From contig JAKSDN010000285.1 in NCBI GenBank assembly GCA_022360075.1, positions 1 to 27,466 of the forward strand: a stretch of 27,466 bases of DNA, in the 5' to 3' direction. How positions within the stretch are numbered: the stretch's first letter is position 1; every line of letters starts with the position of its first letter. The notes beneath the pieces were generated by a model that ran no database searches, was not told the DNA's origin, and saw only the letters and a list, made by a program, of their open reading frames with translations. Below, in pieces: positions 7,585 to 16,948 of the stretch. Origin of the DNA: Kiloniellales bacterium. GTDB taxonomy: Bacteria; Pseudomonadota; Alphaproteobacteria; Kiloniellales; JAKSDN01. The translations under genes were made by a program, and so were the position numbers.

Positions 7585-7618
7585 TGGGGGCACTTGGGTG
7601 CTGGGGGCACTTGGGTGC
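7585..7618. repeat. Perfect 17-bp tandem duplication
   Basis: The unit TGGGGGCACTTGGGTGC occurs at 7585-7601 and again, base for base, at 7602-7618. A shorter degenerate echo (GGGCACGGTGCC, with GGCAC/GTGCC self-complementarity) follows at about 7623-7634. It lies in the 132-nt gap between the lipoprotein gene stop and the aguA start. It may simply be a slippage product. Confidence 0.85.
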
Positions 7619-7643
7619 CGCGGGCACGGTGCCACGACCGCTG

Positions 7644-8444
7644 CTACCTTCCGGTCTCGGTCGCCCTGACGCGGCCTTGGTTTTCGGCGACGCTCGCCAG
7701 CGGCCGGTTTCGCGTGTTGCTCGGGCGGTAGATTGGTACGCGCGGGCGCTCGCCCACCTCATTGTTGCCGCTCTGCCAATGGAGCGCGGCGAGCCGCTCA
7801 TCGGCGATGACAAGTCCAGTGGCGTCAGCCAGCAAGACCGCGTCCTCGCCACCGAGCGCAAACGGCGCCGGGACCGACAGCGTGGCGTCGGCGAGGAAGC
7901 TCGCCTCCGAGAAGGCCGCGACGTCCGGCCCGGCGGCCGGCGCCAGCAACTCGGCGGGACGGGCCCTGGGGAGAGGTGCCGCCGCGGCGAGCAGCTCATC
8001 GCCCGCACCTGACAAGATCGGCGCCACGCCATGAGGACGCGCGCCATCGGCCAAGTAGCCGATGTCGAGAGCCGCGAACTGGAGCTGTTGCGAGTCGGCC
8101 CCGTCCTCCGCCCAGTCCTGGCGCGCGGCCCGCTGGACCGCGGCGCGGACTTCGGGATCGGCAGCGGCGAGCTGAGCGCCATCGAGGCTGTCCGGCAGCG
8201 GCTCGAGCAACGCCACCAGCACGTCATCGCCGTAGGCATGCTCCTCGGCGCAAATCCCGCCCTCGAGGATGCGGACCAGGGCGCAGTCCCGTCCCATGGC
8301 GAGCGACACGCCATGGTCGGTGACGGTCTTGCCGCTGACGGCGTAGCTGACCGCGTCGAAACCCATCGTCACGACCGACACCGGCGTCGGCATGGTGCAA
8401 GCGCTAACGGAAAGCGCCATGGCCAGCACGCACAGCCCGCGCAT
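7644..8444 (-). CDS. Uncharacterised lipoprotein
   Basis: A 266-residue predicted lipoprotein. The ATG at 8442-8444 has GGGGGAG 6 nt upstream; a start 8 codons earlier is less well placed. The N-terminus MRGLCVLAMALSVSACTM is a lipoprotein signal with lipobox VSAC, so Cys16 should be lipidated. The next 55 residues look most conserved, including VVTMGFDAVSYAVSGKTVTD, then HGVSLAMGRDCALVRILEGGICAEE with two further Cys. The rest is rich in Ala, Leu and Asp and looks low in complexity, with an Arg-rich tail. I recall similar short proteins (Phe/Tyr-Ala-x-Ser-Gly-Lys, then a Cys pair) in Rhodospirillales but know no function. It lies between aguA and aspS on the same strand with its own promoter space. 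Confidence 0.8.
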   Translation of the reverse strand: MRGLCVLAMALSVSACTMPTPVSVVTMGFDAVSYAVSGKTVTDHGVSLAMGRDCALVRILEGGICAEEHAYGDDVLVALLEPLPDSLDGAQLAAADPEVRAAVQRAARQDWAEDGADSQQLQFAALDIGYLADGARPHGVAPILSGAGDELLAAAAPLPRARPAELLAPAAGPDVAAFSEASFLADATLSVPAPFALGGEDAVLLADATGLVIADERLAALHWQSGNNEVGERPRVPIYRPSNTRNRPLASVAENQGRVRATETGR

Positions 8445-8549
8445 TCGATCTCCCCCGAGTCGCTTCACTCACCCCTAAGGGCTTACGAAGCTTGGGCGAC
8501 TCCGCGAATCGACGCAAGGGCTAAAAGCCAACACTTGCCGTGGAAGCGG

Positions 8550-10325
8550 CTATTCTTTCGGCAGGTCGAGCTTTAGATAGAGTTCTTTGAGTCGATCGGC
8601 AGGCACCTCAGCCGGCGCCTTCATCATCAGGTCTTCGGCCTTCTGATTCATGGGAAAAGCGACGATCTCGCGCAGGTTCGGCTCGTCGGCCAGCAGCATG
8701 ACGATGCGATCGAGGCCGGGCGCCGAACCGCCGTGCGGCGGCGCGCCGAACTTGAGCGCGGAGATCAGACCGGCGAAACGCGCGTCGACTTCCTCGGCGC
8801 TGTAGCCCGCGATCGCGAAGGCCCGATACATCACTTCCGGCAGATGATTGCGGATCGCGCCGGAGGAAAGCTCCACGCCGTTGCACACGATGTCGTACTG
8901 GAAAGCCTTGATCGAAAGCGGATCCTCGCTCTCCAGGGCTTCGAGCCCGCCCTGCGGCATGGAGAAGGGATTGTGCGAGAACTCGATCTTGCCCGTGGCC
9001 TCGTCGAGCTCGAACATCGGATAGTCGACAATCCAGCAAAACCGGAAGGCGTCCTGCTCGACCAGGGCCAGCTCGTGGCCGAGCTTGTTGCGCACCGTGC
9101 CCGCGAAGCGCTCCGCCTCCGCTTTCTTGTCACAGGCAAAAAAGACTGCATCTCCGTCACTTAGGGCGCAATCTTTCTTGATTGCTTCAACTCGATCGGG
9201 CTCCAGATTGCGGGCGATCGGCCCTTTCGCTTCGCCGGCGTCGTAGACGATGTAGCCGAGGCCGGCCGCGCCCTGATCGCGCGCCCAGTCGTTCAGCTTG
9301 TCGAAGAAGCTGCGCGGCCGCGCCGCCGCGCCGGGCGCGGGGATCGCCCGGACGACCGCGCCGCGCTCGATCGTCTTGGCGAAGATGCCGAAGCCGCCGC
9401 CGCGGTAAGCGTCGGTCACGTCGGCAATCTCGATCGGGATGCGCAGGTCCGGTTTGTCGCTGCCGTACTTCAGCATGGCCTCGGCGAAGGGAATGCGCGG
9501 AAAAGGCGGGGCCGTGACCTTGCGTCCGTCGGCGAACTCCTCGAAGACACCGGCCATCACCGGCTCGATCGCGGCAAAGACGTCGTCCTGCGTGACGAAG
9601 CTCATCTCGAAGTCGAGTTGATAGAACTCACCCGGCGAGCGGTCGGCGCGGCTGTCCTCGTCGCGGAAACAGGGCGCGATCTGGAAGTAGCGGTCGAAGC
9701 CGGCGATCATCAGGAGCTGCTTGAACATCTGCGGCGCCTGCGGCAGGGCGTAGAACTTGCCGGGATGCAGCCGGCTCGGCACCAGGTAGTCGCGCGCGCC
9801 CTCCGGGCTGCTCGCGGTCAGGATCGGCGTGTGGAACTCGGTGAAGCCCTGCTCGACCATGCGCCGCCGGATCGAGGCCACGACCTGGGAGCGCAGCTTG
9901 AGCCGGGCCTGCATCTTCTCCCGGCGCAGGTCCAGGTAGCGGTAGCGCAGCCGGATCTCCTCGCCCGCGTCCTCCTCGCTGTTGACCTGCAGCGGCAGCA
10001 TCTCGGCCGCGGACTGCAGGGTGAACTCCTTGACCTGGACCTCGACATGGCCAGTCGGCAGGCTCGGGTTCACGGTGTCCTCGGTGCGCTTGACGACCGG
10101 CCCGGTCACGGTCACGACGCTCTCCACGCGCACGGCCTCGATGGCCGAGAAGATCGGGCTGGAGACGTCGACCACGCACTGGGTAATGCCGTAGTGGTCG
10201 CGCAGATCGACGAACAGCAGCTGGCCGTGGTCGCGCTTGCGATGGACCCAACCCGAGAGGCGGACGCTCTCGCCCGCGTGGTCTTCGCGCAGCTCGCCAC
10301 AGCTGTGCGTGCGATAGAGGTGCAT
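8550..10325 (-). CDS. aspS: Aspartyl-tRNA synthetase, bacterial type
   Basis: This class II synthetase attaches aspartate to tRNA. It is 591 residues, the usual bacterial length. The anticodon-binding OB domain (about 1-110) contains [20 protein letters not shown]. Class II motif 1 is near [20 protein letters not shown], motif 2 carries [11 protein letters not shown] and motif 3 GLDRIVMLL. The bacterial GAD insertion domain lies between about 300 and 420. I chose ATG 10323-10325 because homologues start at MHxYRTHxCGEL; an upstream ATG would add 30 unrelated residues. No clear ribosome-binding site precedes it. His33 in RDHG matches the residue associated with relaxed tRNA-Asp/tRNA-Asn specificity in Pseudomonas AspRS. 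Confidence 0.96.
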   Translation of the reverse strand: MHLYRTHSCGELREDHAGESVRLSGWVHRKRDHGQLLFVDLRDHYGITQCVVDVSSPIFSAIEAVRVESVVTVTGPVVKRTEDTVNPSLPTGHVEVQVKEFTLQSAAEMLPLQVNSEEDAGEEIRLRYRYLDLRREKMQARLKLRSQVVASIRRRMVEQGFTEFHTPILTASSPEGARDYLVPSRLHPGKFYALPQAPQMFKQLLMIAGFDRYFQIAPCFRDEDSRADRSPGEFYQLDFEMSFVTQDDVFAAIEPVMAGVFEEFADGRKVTAPPFPRIPFAEAMLKYGSDKPDLRIPIEIADVTDAYRGGGFGIFAKTIERGAVVRAIPAPGAAARPRSFFDKLNDWARDQGAAGLGYIVYDAGEAKGPIARNLEPDRVEAIKKDCALSDGDAVFFACDKKAEAERFAGTVRNKLGHELALVEQDAFRFCWIVDYPMFELDEATGKIEFSHNPFSMPQGGLEALESEDPLSIKAFQYDIVCNGVELSSGAIRNHLPEVMYRAFAIAGYSAEEVDARFAGLISALKFGAPPHGGSAPGLDRIVMLLADEPNLREIVAFPMNQKAEDLMMKAPAEVPADRLKELYLKLDLPKE

Positions 10326-10406
10326 GGTCTGTGTTACCGCCGGTCGCTGGAGGATAAGGAAATCTGCGAGGTTGCGGCCTGAAATCGCCGCGGAAAGCCG
10401 GGCCGC

Positions 10407-10435
10407 AAAAGGCACCGAACGGCGTGATTTGTCAA
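10407..10435 (-). promoter_or_regulatory. Candidate sigma-70 promoter for aspS
   Basis: On the minus strand a perfect -35 TTGACA lies at 10435-10430. The hexamer 17 nt downstream is CCTTTT (10412-10407), a poor -10. The site is about 82 nt upstream of the aspS ATG. Confidence 0.35.
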
Positions 10436-10506
10436 GGTTCGGGCCGGCCGTGGCGCCTAGTCCGGCCGCCGGCGCATCAAATGATCGGCCCCGGCGGCGC
10501 CGGTGC

Positions 10507-10512
10507 TATAGT
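10507..10512 (+). promoter_or_regulatory. -10-like element upstream of the secreted-protein gene
   Basis: TATAGT (five of six to TATAAT) stands out in very GC-rich DNA, 51 nt before the ATG at 10563. No good -35 is present at 16-18 nt spacing, so only the -10 is reported. Confidence 0.35.
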
Positions 10513-10562
10513 CGGGCGAAGATCCTCTGGTCCTCGATCCTAGGAGGTAGGCAGGAAGCAAC

Positions 10563-11210
10563 ATGCGGTGGCTCGTCAGCATGGCCGTGGCCCTGGGGCT
10601 GGCCCTGACCGGCTCGGCGGCGCCTGCCCAGGCGCCGGGCTACATCGAGACCTTCGATGAAGGCAGCGATCCGGCCGATGTCATGGCCGGCGTGCTGCTG
10701 ATCGGCGAGGACGGCGCCTGGAGCGGACGCCTGGAGGACGGTGTCTACAAGCTGGCGAACCGGGACAAGAATGGCGCGATCCGCTACTTCCATCTCGGCC
10801 GCCGCGGCTCGGCGGCCAAGCCGGGCAGCGTCAAGCTCTTCGGCGTCGACGTCGCGGGGCGGTTCTCGAGTGACGTCGCGGGCGCGGGCCTGATCTACCG
10901 CTTCGACCGGCAGGCGAGGACCTATTTCGCCTTCGTGATCACCCGCGACGGCTACGGTGTTTGGCAGCGCGGTCGCGACGGCTTTCGGCGCGTCGCCGCC
11001 GGCAGCAACGAAGCGATCAAGGCCGAGGAGCCGAACAGCCTCATCGTCCAGCTCGCCTCCGGCCGGGCCCGGCTCTTCGTCAACGAGACGCAAGTGCTGG
11101 CCCATTCCGTGAAGGGCGGGACCGGCGGCGACATCGGAATCATCGCGATCGACCGCGGCGAGTTCCTGTTCGACAACTTCAAGCTCGCCGGAGACCGGCA
11201 GGCGCGCTAA
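10563..11210 (+). CDS. Secreted protein with a predicted jelly-roll fold
   Basis: A 215-residue exported protein of unknown role. MRWLVSMAVALGLALTGSAAPAQA is a signal peptide with a likely cut after AQA. The mature part (YIETFDEGSD, GAWSGRLEDGVYKLANRDKNG, AGLIYRFDRQARTYFAFVITRDG, GDIGIIAIDRGEFLFDNFKL) has the alternating strand pattern and the closing FDNFKL strand of concanavalin-like or DUF1080-type beta sandwiches. That fold usually binds or hydrolyses sugars. I see no catalytic acid pair that would prove hydrolase activity. AGGAAG sits 4 nt before the ATG and a better AGGAGGT 14 nt before it. rnd follows 31 nt downstream and may share its transcript. Confidence 0.82.
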   Translation: MRWLVSMAVALGLALTGSAAPAQAPGYIETFDEGSDPADVMAGVLLIGEDGAWSGRLEDGVYKLANRDKNGAIRYFHLGRRGSAAKPGSVKLFGVDVAGRFSSDVAGAGLIYRFDRQARTYFAFVITRDGYGVWQRGRDGFRRVAAGSNEAIKAEEPNSLIVQLASGRARLFVNETQVLAHSVKGGTGGDIGIIAIDRGEFLFDNFKLAGDRQAR

Positions 11211-11241
11211 AAGATCCGGCGCGAATCTGCCACGGCACCTC

Positions 11242-12396
11242 ATGACCCTGATCACCACGACTACGGAACTCGCCGCCTTCTGCCAACAGCACAAGGGAGC
11301 CGAGTTCATCGCCGTGGACACCGAGTTCATGCGCGATACGACCTACTGGCCCAAGCTCTGCCTGGTTCAGCTCGCCGGCGAGAGCAACGCAGTGGCGGTC
11401 GATTGCCTGGCGCCGGACCTCGATCTCGCGCCGCTGCTCGAGCTCATGAGCGACTTCGGTCTGCTCAAGGTTTTCCACTCGGCACGCCAGGATCTGGAGA
11501 TCTTCTACCATCTGGCCGGTGCGGTGCCGGAGTCGATCTTCGACACGCAGGTCGCGGCGATGGTCTGCGGCTTCGGCGATTCCGTGGCCTACGAGACGCT
11601 GGCGCGCAAGCTCGCGGGCGCCAGGATCGACAAGTCCTCGCGCTTCTCGGATTGGGCGCGGCGGCCCCTGCCCCAGAAGCAGCTCCGCTACGCGCTATCC
11701 GACGTGACGCACCTGCGCAAGATCTTCGCGGAGCTGCGCCGCCGGCTCGAGCGCAGCGGGCGATCCGACTGGCTGAGCGAAGAGATGGCCGTGCTGACCG
11801 ACCCGGCGACCTACGACCTCGACCCGCGCAACGCCTGGCGGCGCCTCAAGACCCGATCCGGCGATCAGCGCTATCTGGCCGTTCTCCGGGAGCTCGCGGC
11901 CTGGCGCGAGACCGAGGCGCAGCGCCGCGACGTGCCGAGAAGCCGCGTGATGCGCGACGAGCAGATCTTCGACATCGCGTCCCGGGCACCGCAAAGCCCG
12001 GAAGAACTCGCCCACACGCGCGGCCTCAATCGCGACTTCGCCCGCGGCCGTCTGGGGCGTGGCGTGCTGGCAGCGGTCGCGGAGGGCCTGGCGCTGCCCG
12101 ACGCGGCGCTGCCCGAGCCGCCGCCGAAGAGGGTCGTGCCCGGCAACACCGGGCCGGTGGTCGACTTGCTGAAAGTCCTGCTGAAGCTGCGCTGCGAAGA
12201 GCACGACGTGGCTCAGAAGCTGGTCGCCAGCACCGCGGACCTGGAGCTGATCTCGAGCAACGACAAGGCTGGAGTGCGCGCCCTCGCCGGCTGGCGCTAC
12301 GAGATCTTCGGCGCCGATGCGCTCGCGCTGAAGCACGGCAAGCTCGCCATCGGCGTCAAGCGCCGCAAGGCTCGGGTGATCCCGGTCGAGAAGTAG
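11242..12396 (+). CDS. rnd: Ribonuclease D
   Basis: RNase D is a 3'-to-5' exoribonuclease that trims tRNA precursors and other small RNAs. It is 384 residues. The DEDDy exonuclease domain has Asp26 and Glu28 in AVDTEFM, Asp84 in SARQDLEIFYHL and Tyr150/Asp154 in RYALSDVTHL, so all four metal ligands and the tyrosine are present. An HRDC domain follows, seen in AVLRELAAWRETEAQRRDVPRSRVMRD, and a second helical region ends the protein. The ATG at 11242 has only a weak ribosome-binding site. The gene converges on ppx with 30 nt between stops and no obvious terminator. Confidence 0.95.
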   Translation: MTLITTTTELAAFCQQHKGAEFIAVDTEFMRDTTYWPKLCLVQLAGESNAVAVDCLAPDLDLAPLLELMSDFGLLKVFHSARQDLEIFYHLAGAVPESIFDTQVAAMVCGFGDSVAYETLARKLAGARIDKSSRFSDWARRPLPQKQLRYALSDVTHLRKIFAELRRRLERSGRSDWLSEEMAVLTDPATYDLDPRNAWRRLKTRSGDQRYLAVLRELAAWRETEAQRRDVPRSRVMRDEQIFDIASRAPQSPEELAHTRGLNRDFARGRLGRGVLAAVAEGLALPDAALPEPPPKRVVPGNTGPVVDLLKVLLKLRCEEHDVAQKLVASTADLELISSNDKAGVRALAGWRYEIFGADALALKHGKLAIGVKRRKARVIPVEK

Positions 12397-12426
12397 CCGG
12401 TCCAGATTCTCGGCTGAGCGCCCTGC

Positions 12427-13962
12427 TCACTTCCAGTCGATGAAGCCGCCGTCGACCTGCGCGGCCTCGATCAGGGCGTTGAAGCGGCGCTCCACCGCCT
12501 CGCCGAGCGGCACCGTGCCGTCGTCGGGGAGCAGCAGCAGCAACTCCCCGTCGTTGAGCTTGAGCGAGGTTCTGGCCAGGAGGTTGGGGATGCCGGCGGA
12601 CAAGCGATAGGCCAGGCGTGCGGCCAGACCCAGGGTGCGCGCGCGGCGCCGGTCCTTTGACCCGAGCAGCGCCAGGGCGGGGTCGGCGTCCTCGCTGCGC
12701 GCCGCGCCGCCATAGCGGCTGAAGACCGCATAAGCCAGAAAGGCACGCCCCTCGTGATCGGCGCCGGCGAAGGGCAGATGCAAGATGCGCCAGAGCGCCT
12801 GGCGAGCGCGGTAGTCCGGGTGCTCGCGCCAGGCGAGATCGGAGAGATAGCAGGCCGCGTGGCGGAGCCTGACCTGGCTGGGCTCTTCGCGCGGAAACAG
12901 GTGATCGGTCCAGGCGATGATCTCGCGGCCGAAACGCGGGAAACGGCCTTCGCGCGCAAGGTCCTGTGCCGTGGTGATCAGCGGGTCCCGCTTGCGCTCC
13001 TTGGCCGGAAGCTGCTCGAACAGGTAGCCCTCGCGCAGGCCGTATGACGACCAGATCACACGCTTCGCCCGGGCCTTGTTCAGGACCGCGCGGAGCAGCG
13101 CGGCCGCGTAGGGCACGGTCTCGATGCGGCGGCGCGACACGCTTGCCATTTGGGCCAGCGAATTGCGGCTTTGCCGGCTGAGCACGCGCATTGTCTCGTC
13201 GACCTCGCTGCGTGGCACGGTGAAGCCGTGGATCACATGCAGCGGATAGCCGGTCTGGTCCATCATGATGCGGGCGAGCGCGCGCCAAGCGCCGCCGACC
13301 GCGTAGAAGCTGTGGTCCGGCGAAAGCGTGAGCCAATCGACGCTGGCCAGGTGCTTCTCGATCTCGCGCGAGACCTGAGCCAGGTCACCGTCGGTCAGTT
13401 CCATCAGGCGCAGTGGGCCGAGCGGCAGGGTCATCGAACGGCCGACCTCGCCATCGTGCAGCTCGACCAGCTCCAGACTGCCGCCGCCCAAGTCGCCCAT
13501 GATGCCCCGGGCGTCGGGCAGGCCGGCGAGCACGCCCATGGCCGAAATCCGCGCCTCCTCGGCACCGCTCAGGAGCCGGACCGGATAGCCGGTCTGTTGC
13601 TCAACCTCGGCGATGAAGGCCGCGCCGTTGCTGGCTTCGCGCGCGGCGGCCGTGGCGAGCAGGCCGATCTCCGAGATGCCCATGCCCTCGGCCATGTGGG
13701 TGAAGCGGCGAAGATTGACGAGGGCCATTTCGACGCCCTCTTCGGACAGCGCGCCAGTCGAGCCGAGATCGCGGCCCAGTGCGCAGATGACTTTCTCGTT
13801 GAAGAACGGCGTCGGCACACGGCGCCGCCCTTCGAAGACGACGAGGCGGATCGAGTTCGAACCGATATCGATGACGGCGACGCGGTCCTTGTGCCGCCTG
13901 GACGCAGGCCTCGTCCGCGGCTTCGCGTCGTCCGCAGACCTTGTCACCGCTGTGCCCGTCAT
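12427..13962 (-). CDS. ppx: Exopolyphosphatase / GppA-type phosphatase
   Basis: Ppx/GppA enzymes release phosphate from the ends of polyphosphate, or convert pppGpp to ppGpp. The protein is 511 residues, the long form with a C-terminal HD-like helical domain. The actin-like ATPase fold is shown by VAVIDIGSNSIRLVVFEG, LLATAAAREASNG, RLLSGAEEARISAMGV and IMGDLGGGSLELVEL (phosphate-binding loop). I chose ATG 13960-13962, which lies 5 nt after the ppk stop; its AAGAAAAC-type Shine-Dalgarno is within the ppk 3' end. Translation of ppx is therefore probably coupled to ppk. Reading cannot separate exopolyphosphatase from pppGpp phosphatase activity, but the ppk context favours polyphosphate. Confidence 0.93.
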   Translation of the reverse strand: MTGTAVTRSADDAKPRTRPASRRHKDRVAVIDIGSNSIRLVVFEGRRRVPTPFFNEKVICALGRDLGSTGALSEEGVEMALVNLRRFTHMAEGMGISEIGLLATAAAREASNGAAFIAEVEQQTGYPVRLLSGAEEARISAMGVLAGLPDARGIMGDLGGGSLELVELHDGEVGRSMTLPLGPLRLMELTDGDLAQVSREIEKHLASVDWLTLSPDHSFYAVGGAWRALARIMMDQTGYPLHVIHGFTVPRSEVDETMRVLSRQSRNSLAQMASVSRRRIETVPYAAALLRAVLNKARAKRVIWSSYGLREGYLFEQLPAKERKRDPLITTAQDLAREGRFPRFGREIIAWTDHLFPREEPSQVRLRHAACYLSDLAWREHPDYRARQALWRILHLPFAGADHEGRAFLAYAVFSRYGGAARSEDADPALALLGSKDRRRARTLGLAARLAYRLSAGIPNLLARTSLKLNDGELLLLLPDDGTVPLGEAVERRFNALIEAAQVDGGFIDWK

Positions 13963-13967
13963 TCGGC

Positions 13968-16172
13968 TCAGGTTTTCTTCAGGATCAGAGGGGCTTGCGT
14001 CTTGGCCTTCTTGAGGGCGGAGCCGCGCCCCGAGAGCGAAGGATTGGTCATGAAATAGGTGTGGGCGCTGAAGGTATCGCCGGCAGCGCGCTGGCGATGG
14101 AAGGTCTCGTCCGCCTCGAGGATCCAGCTCTGCGCCCGGTCGTTGTAATTGGCAATCATGATCTGATCGAGGATCTGCTGGTGAACCGTCGGGTTTTCGA
14201 TCGGAACCAGGGTCTCGACCCGTCGATCGAGATTGCGCGGCATCCAGTCCGCCGAGGAGATGAAGATCTCGGCCTTGCGCGACGGAAGCCCGTGGCCGGC
14301 CCCAAAGCAGACGATCCGGCTGTGCTCGAGAAAGCGCCCGACGATCGACTTGACCTCGATGTTCTCCGAAAGGCCGGGGACGCCGGGGCGCAGGCAACAG
14401 ATGCCGCGCACGACCAGCTCGATCCGCACGCCGGCGGCCGAGGCGCGGTAGAGCGCATCGATGATCTCGCCATCGACCACAGAGTTCATCTTCGCCCAGA
14501 TCGCCGCTGGACGCCCCGCCCTGGCATGCTCGATCTCGGCGTCGATGCGATCGATCAGCGCCTGCCGCATATTGATCGGGGAGATCGAGAGCTTCTCCAT
14601 CGCCCCGGGGCGCGCGTATCCCGTCATGTAGTTGAAGAGCCGCGCCGCGTCGCGACAGAGCGCCGGATCGCAGGTGAAGAAGGAAATGTCGGTGTAGATC
14701 TTGGCCGTGATCGGGTGATAGTTGCCGGTGCCGAAGTGACAGTAGGAGCGCAGGCGCCCGCTCTCGCGACGGACCACCAGCGAGACCTTGGCGTGGGTCT
14801 TCAGGCGAATGAAGCCATAGACCACTTGCACGCCGGCGCGCTCCAGATTGCGGGCCCAGCGGAGGTTCCGCTCCTCGTCGAAGCGTGCCTTGAGCTCGAC
14901 CAGCGCGGTGACCGACTTGCCGGCCTCCGCTGCCTCGGCGAGCGCGGCGACGATCGGCGAGTCCTCGCTGGTCCGATAGAGCGTCTGCTTGATGGCGACA
15001 ACGGCCGGATCCTGAGCCGCCTGGCGCAGGAACTGCACCACCACGTCGAAGCTCTCGTAGGGGTGATGCACGACGATGTCCTTGGCGCGGATCGCCGCGA
15101 AGCAATCGCCGCCATAGTCGCGAATTCGCTCGGGAAAGCGCGCGGTGTAAGGCGAGAACAGAAGATCGGGCCGATCGTCCACGATGAGTTGCTTGGTATC
15201 GGCCAGCCCCAGGACGCCGCCCATGGAGAAGACGTCGTTCGGCGCAACGTCGAGCTCGCTCAGCAAGAACTCGCGCAGCGTCTGGCTCATCTCGGTGTTG
15301 ACCGTCAATCGGATCACCGAGCCGCGGCGCCGGCGCTTCAGAGCGATCTCGAACTCGCGCACCAAGTCTTCGGCCTCTTCCTCGATCTCAATGTCGCTGT
15401 CGCGCAACACGCGGAAGACGCCGAGGTCAATCAGCTCGAAACCGGGGAAGAGCTTGTCGAGATGGAGATGGACGACCTGCTCGATCCTGACGAAGCGGAT
15501 CTCGGCACCCGGTAGCCGGATGAAACGGTCCACCATATGAGGCAGAGGAATCAGGCCGTTGAGCATCTCGCCGTCGTCGCGGCGGAACAGCTCAAGCACC
15601 AGAGCGAAGCCGAGGTTTGGCAGGAAGGGAAAGGGATGGGTCGGATCGATGGCGATCGGCGTGAGAACCGGAAAGATCTCGTCCGTGAAGTACTGCTCGA
15701 GCCAGGTCAGCTCCTCGGCGCTCAGCTCCTCGGTATCGAGCACGGCAATGCCGACCTCGCGCACCTCCTTGCGCAGGCGGCGCCATGCCATCTGCTGGCC
15801 GCGCATCAGCTCGCTCGCCCGCAGATTGATGGCCTCAAGCTGCTGAGCGGGGGTCAGGCCTTCCTGGCTCGAGGTCGTGACGCCGGCGTTGACCTGGCCC
15901 TTGAGGCCCGCAACGCGGACCATGAAGAACTCATCGAGGTTGCTCGCCGAGATCGACAGGAAGCGCATGCGTTCCAGGATCGGGTGCTTGCTGTTCTCGG
16001 CCTCGTCCAGGACGCGCTCGTTGAAGGCCAGCCACGACAGCTCCCGATTGATGAAGCGGTCGGGCGACTGGAACAGATCGGCGCCTCTCGCCGCAAACCT
16101 CGCAACCCCGTCAGCCCCATCGTCCGGCTCCTGGGGCTCTGGAACAACCACGCTGTATTGCGTCTTTTCCAA
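13968..16172 (-). CDS. ppk1: Polyphosphate kinase 1
   Basis: PPK1 reversibly transfers the gamma phosphate of ATP to growing polyphosphate. It is 734 residues, with N-domain [20 protein letters not shown], head-domain [13 protein letters not shown] and two phospholipase-D-like C domains. The autophosphorylated histidine is His460 in [15 protein letters not shown]. The second C domain shows [16 protein letters not shown] and [15 protein letters not shown]. The start is a TTG (16170-16172): GGAAG lies 7 nt upstream, and no ATG occurs before residue 69, inside the conserved domain. ppx follows after 5 nt. A Pho-box-like pair of heptamers lies 57-74 nt upstream of the start. It is divergent from the SixA-like phosphatase gene. 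Confidence 0.96.
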   Translation of the reverse strand: MEKTQYSVVVPEPQEPDDGADGVARFAARGADLFQSPDRFINRELSWLAFNERVLDEAENSKHPILERMRFLSISASNLDEFFMVRVAGLKGQVNAGVTTSSQEGLTPAQQLEAINLRASELMRGQQMAWRRLRKEVREVGIAVLDTEELSAEELTWLEQYFTDEIFPVLTPIAIDPTHPFPFLPNLGFALVLELFRRDDGEMLNGLIPLPHMVDRFIRLPGAEIRFVRIEQVVHLHLDKLFPGFELIDLGVFRVLRDSDIEIEEEAEDLVREFEIALKRRRRGSVIRLTVNTEMSQTLREFLLSELDVAPNDVFSMGGVLGLADTKQLIVDDRPDLLFSPYTARFPERIRDYGGDCFAAIRAKDIVVHHPYESFDVVVQFLRQAAQDPAVVAIKQTLYRTSEDSPIVAALAEAAEAGKSVTALVELKARFDEERNLRWARNLERAGVQVVYGFIRLKTHAKVSLVVRRESGRLRSYCHFGTGNYHPITAKIYTDISFFTCDPALCRDAARLFNYMTGYARPGAMEKLSISPINMRQALIDRIDAEIEHARAGRPAAIWAKMNSVVDGEIIDALYRASAAGVRIELVVRGICCLRPGVPGLSENIEVKSIVGRFLEHSRIVCFGAGHGLPSRKAEIFISSADWMPRNLDRRVETLVPIENPTVHQQILDQIMIANYNDRAQSWILEADETFHRQRAAGDTFSAHTYFMTNPSLSGRGSALKKAKTQAPLILKKT

Positions 16173-16212
16173 GGGAGTACTTCCGAATCTTATCCGATTT
16201 CATACTACACGG

Positions 16213-16246
16213 ACACTAGGGGAGAATCATGATAAATCGATGACTC
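16213..16246 (-). promoter_or_regulatory. Weak Pho-box-like promoter upstream of ppk
   Basis: On the minus strand GAGTCAT (16246-16240) and TTATCAT (16235-16229) are spaced 11 bp apart, like the two heptamers of a PhoB site. By hand I count 12 of 18 matches to CTGTCATAAATCTGTCAT. Ten nt later is TAGTGT (16218-16213), a possible -10 at the spacing expected for PhoB-activated promoters. The ppk TTG start lies 40 nt further on. Matches in random DNA at this level are possible. Confidence 0.35.
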
Positions 16247-16314
16247 GGTCAGGGGGCGCGGGGCTTGAAGGTGGTTGAGCTCGCGCCCGGCAAGCAGAGG
16301 AAAGCAAGGCCGCG

Positions 16315-16833
16315 ATGTTGACGCTCTACCTGCTGCGGCATGCCAAGTCGAGCTGGTCCAATCCCGAGCTTCAGGACTTCGACCGCCCGCTCAACCAGCG
16401 CGGCAAGGCGGCGGCCCCCAAGATGGCCGCCTACATGCGCGCGCAAGGGCTGATACCCGGCCTCGTGCTCTGCTCGGCGGCGCGGCGTGCCCGGCAGACC
16501 TGGGATTTGGTCGCCGAGACGCTCGAAGAAGAGGTGCCCCTCAAAGTCTACCGCAGCCTCTATCTGGCATCGCCTGCGCGCCTGCTGGAGACCCTGAGAC
16601 GCCAGCCGGACGGCCAGTCTCCGATCATGATGATCGGTCACAATCCGGGCATGGAGCGCCTGGCCGCGCGGCTCGCCGGGCCGGGCTCCGACCGCGGCGC
16701 CCTGGCCGAGGTCGAAGCCAAGTTCCCGACGGCGGCCTTGGCCGAGATTTGCTTCGACGAAACCGATTGGACCCGTGTGAGCCCGGGCAAAGGCCGCCTC
16801 TTGCGCTGCGTCAAGCCGAAAGCGCTCGCCTGA
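16315..16833 (+). CDS. SixA-like histidine phosphatase
   Basis: A 172-residue member of the histidine phosphatase (phosphoglycerate-mutase-like) superfamily. The catalytic RHA motif is at residues 8-10 in YLLRHAKSSW. The second phosphate-binding Arg is in SSAARRARQTWD-like context (CSAARRARQTWD), and the second catalytic His is in MMIGHNPGMERLA. The RHAKSSW...DFDRPLNQRG pattern is that of SixA-related small phosphatases, which in Escherichia coli remove phosphate from histidine in phosphorelay or PTS proteins. Its ribosome-binding site is AGAGGAAAG, about 11 nt upstream of the ATG. It is divergent from ppk and 115 nt before msrA. Neighbouring polyphosphate genes raise the possibility of a phosphate-metabolism substrate, which is inference only. 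Confidence 0.88.
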   Translation: MLTLYLLRHAKSSWSNPELQDFDRPLNQRGKAAAPKMAAYMRAQGLIPGLVLCSAARRARQTWDLVAETLEEEVPLKVYRSLYLASPARLLETLRRQPDGQSPIMMIGHNPGMERLAARLAGPGSDRGALAEVEAKFPTAALAEICFDETDWTRVSPGKGRLLRCVKPKALA

Positions 16834-16948
16834 GGGCCGCCTCCCTTACTATCGGAGCCGGCAGGCACTAGATTAACCGACAGGTTGGGCCCGGCTCGGC
16901 GTGCAGGCTATCGGTTCGCCGAACCATCGACGAAGGGAGAGGTTAGGC

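Noticed and set aside
13963..15105. N-terminal 380-residue extension of ppx within ppk
   Set aside because: The extension is the shifted frame of ppk; Ppx homology starts at the ATG at 13962.
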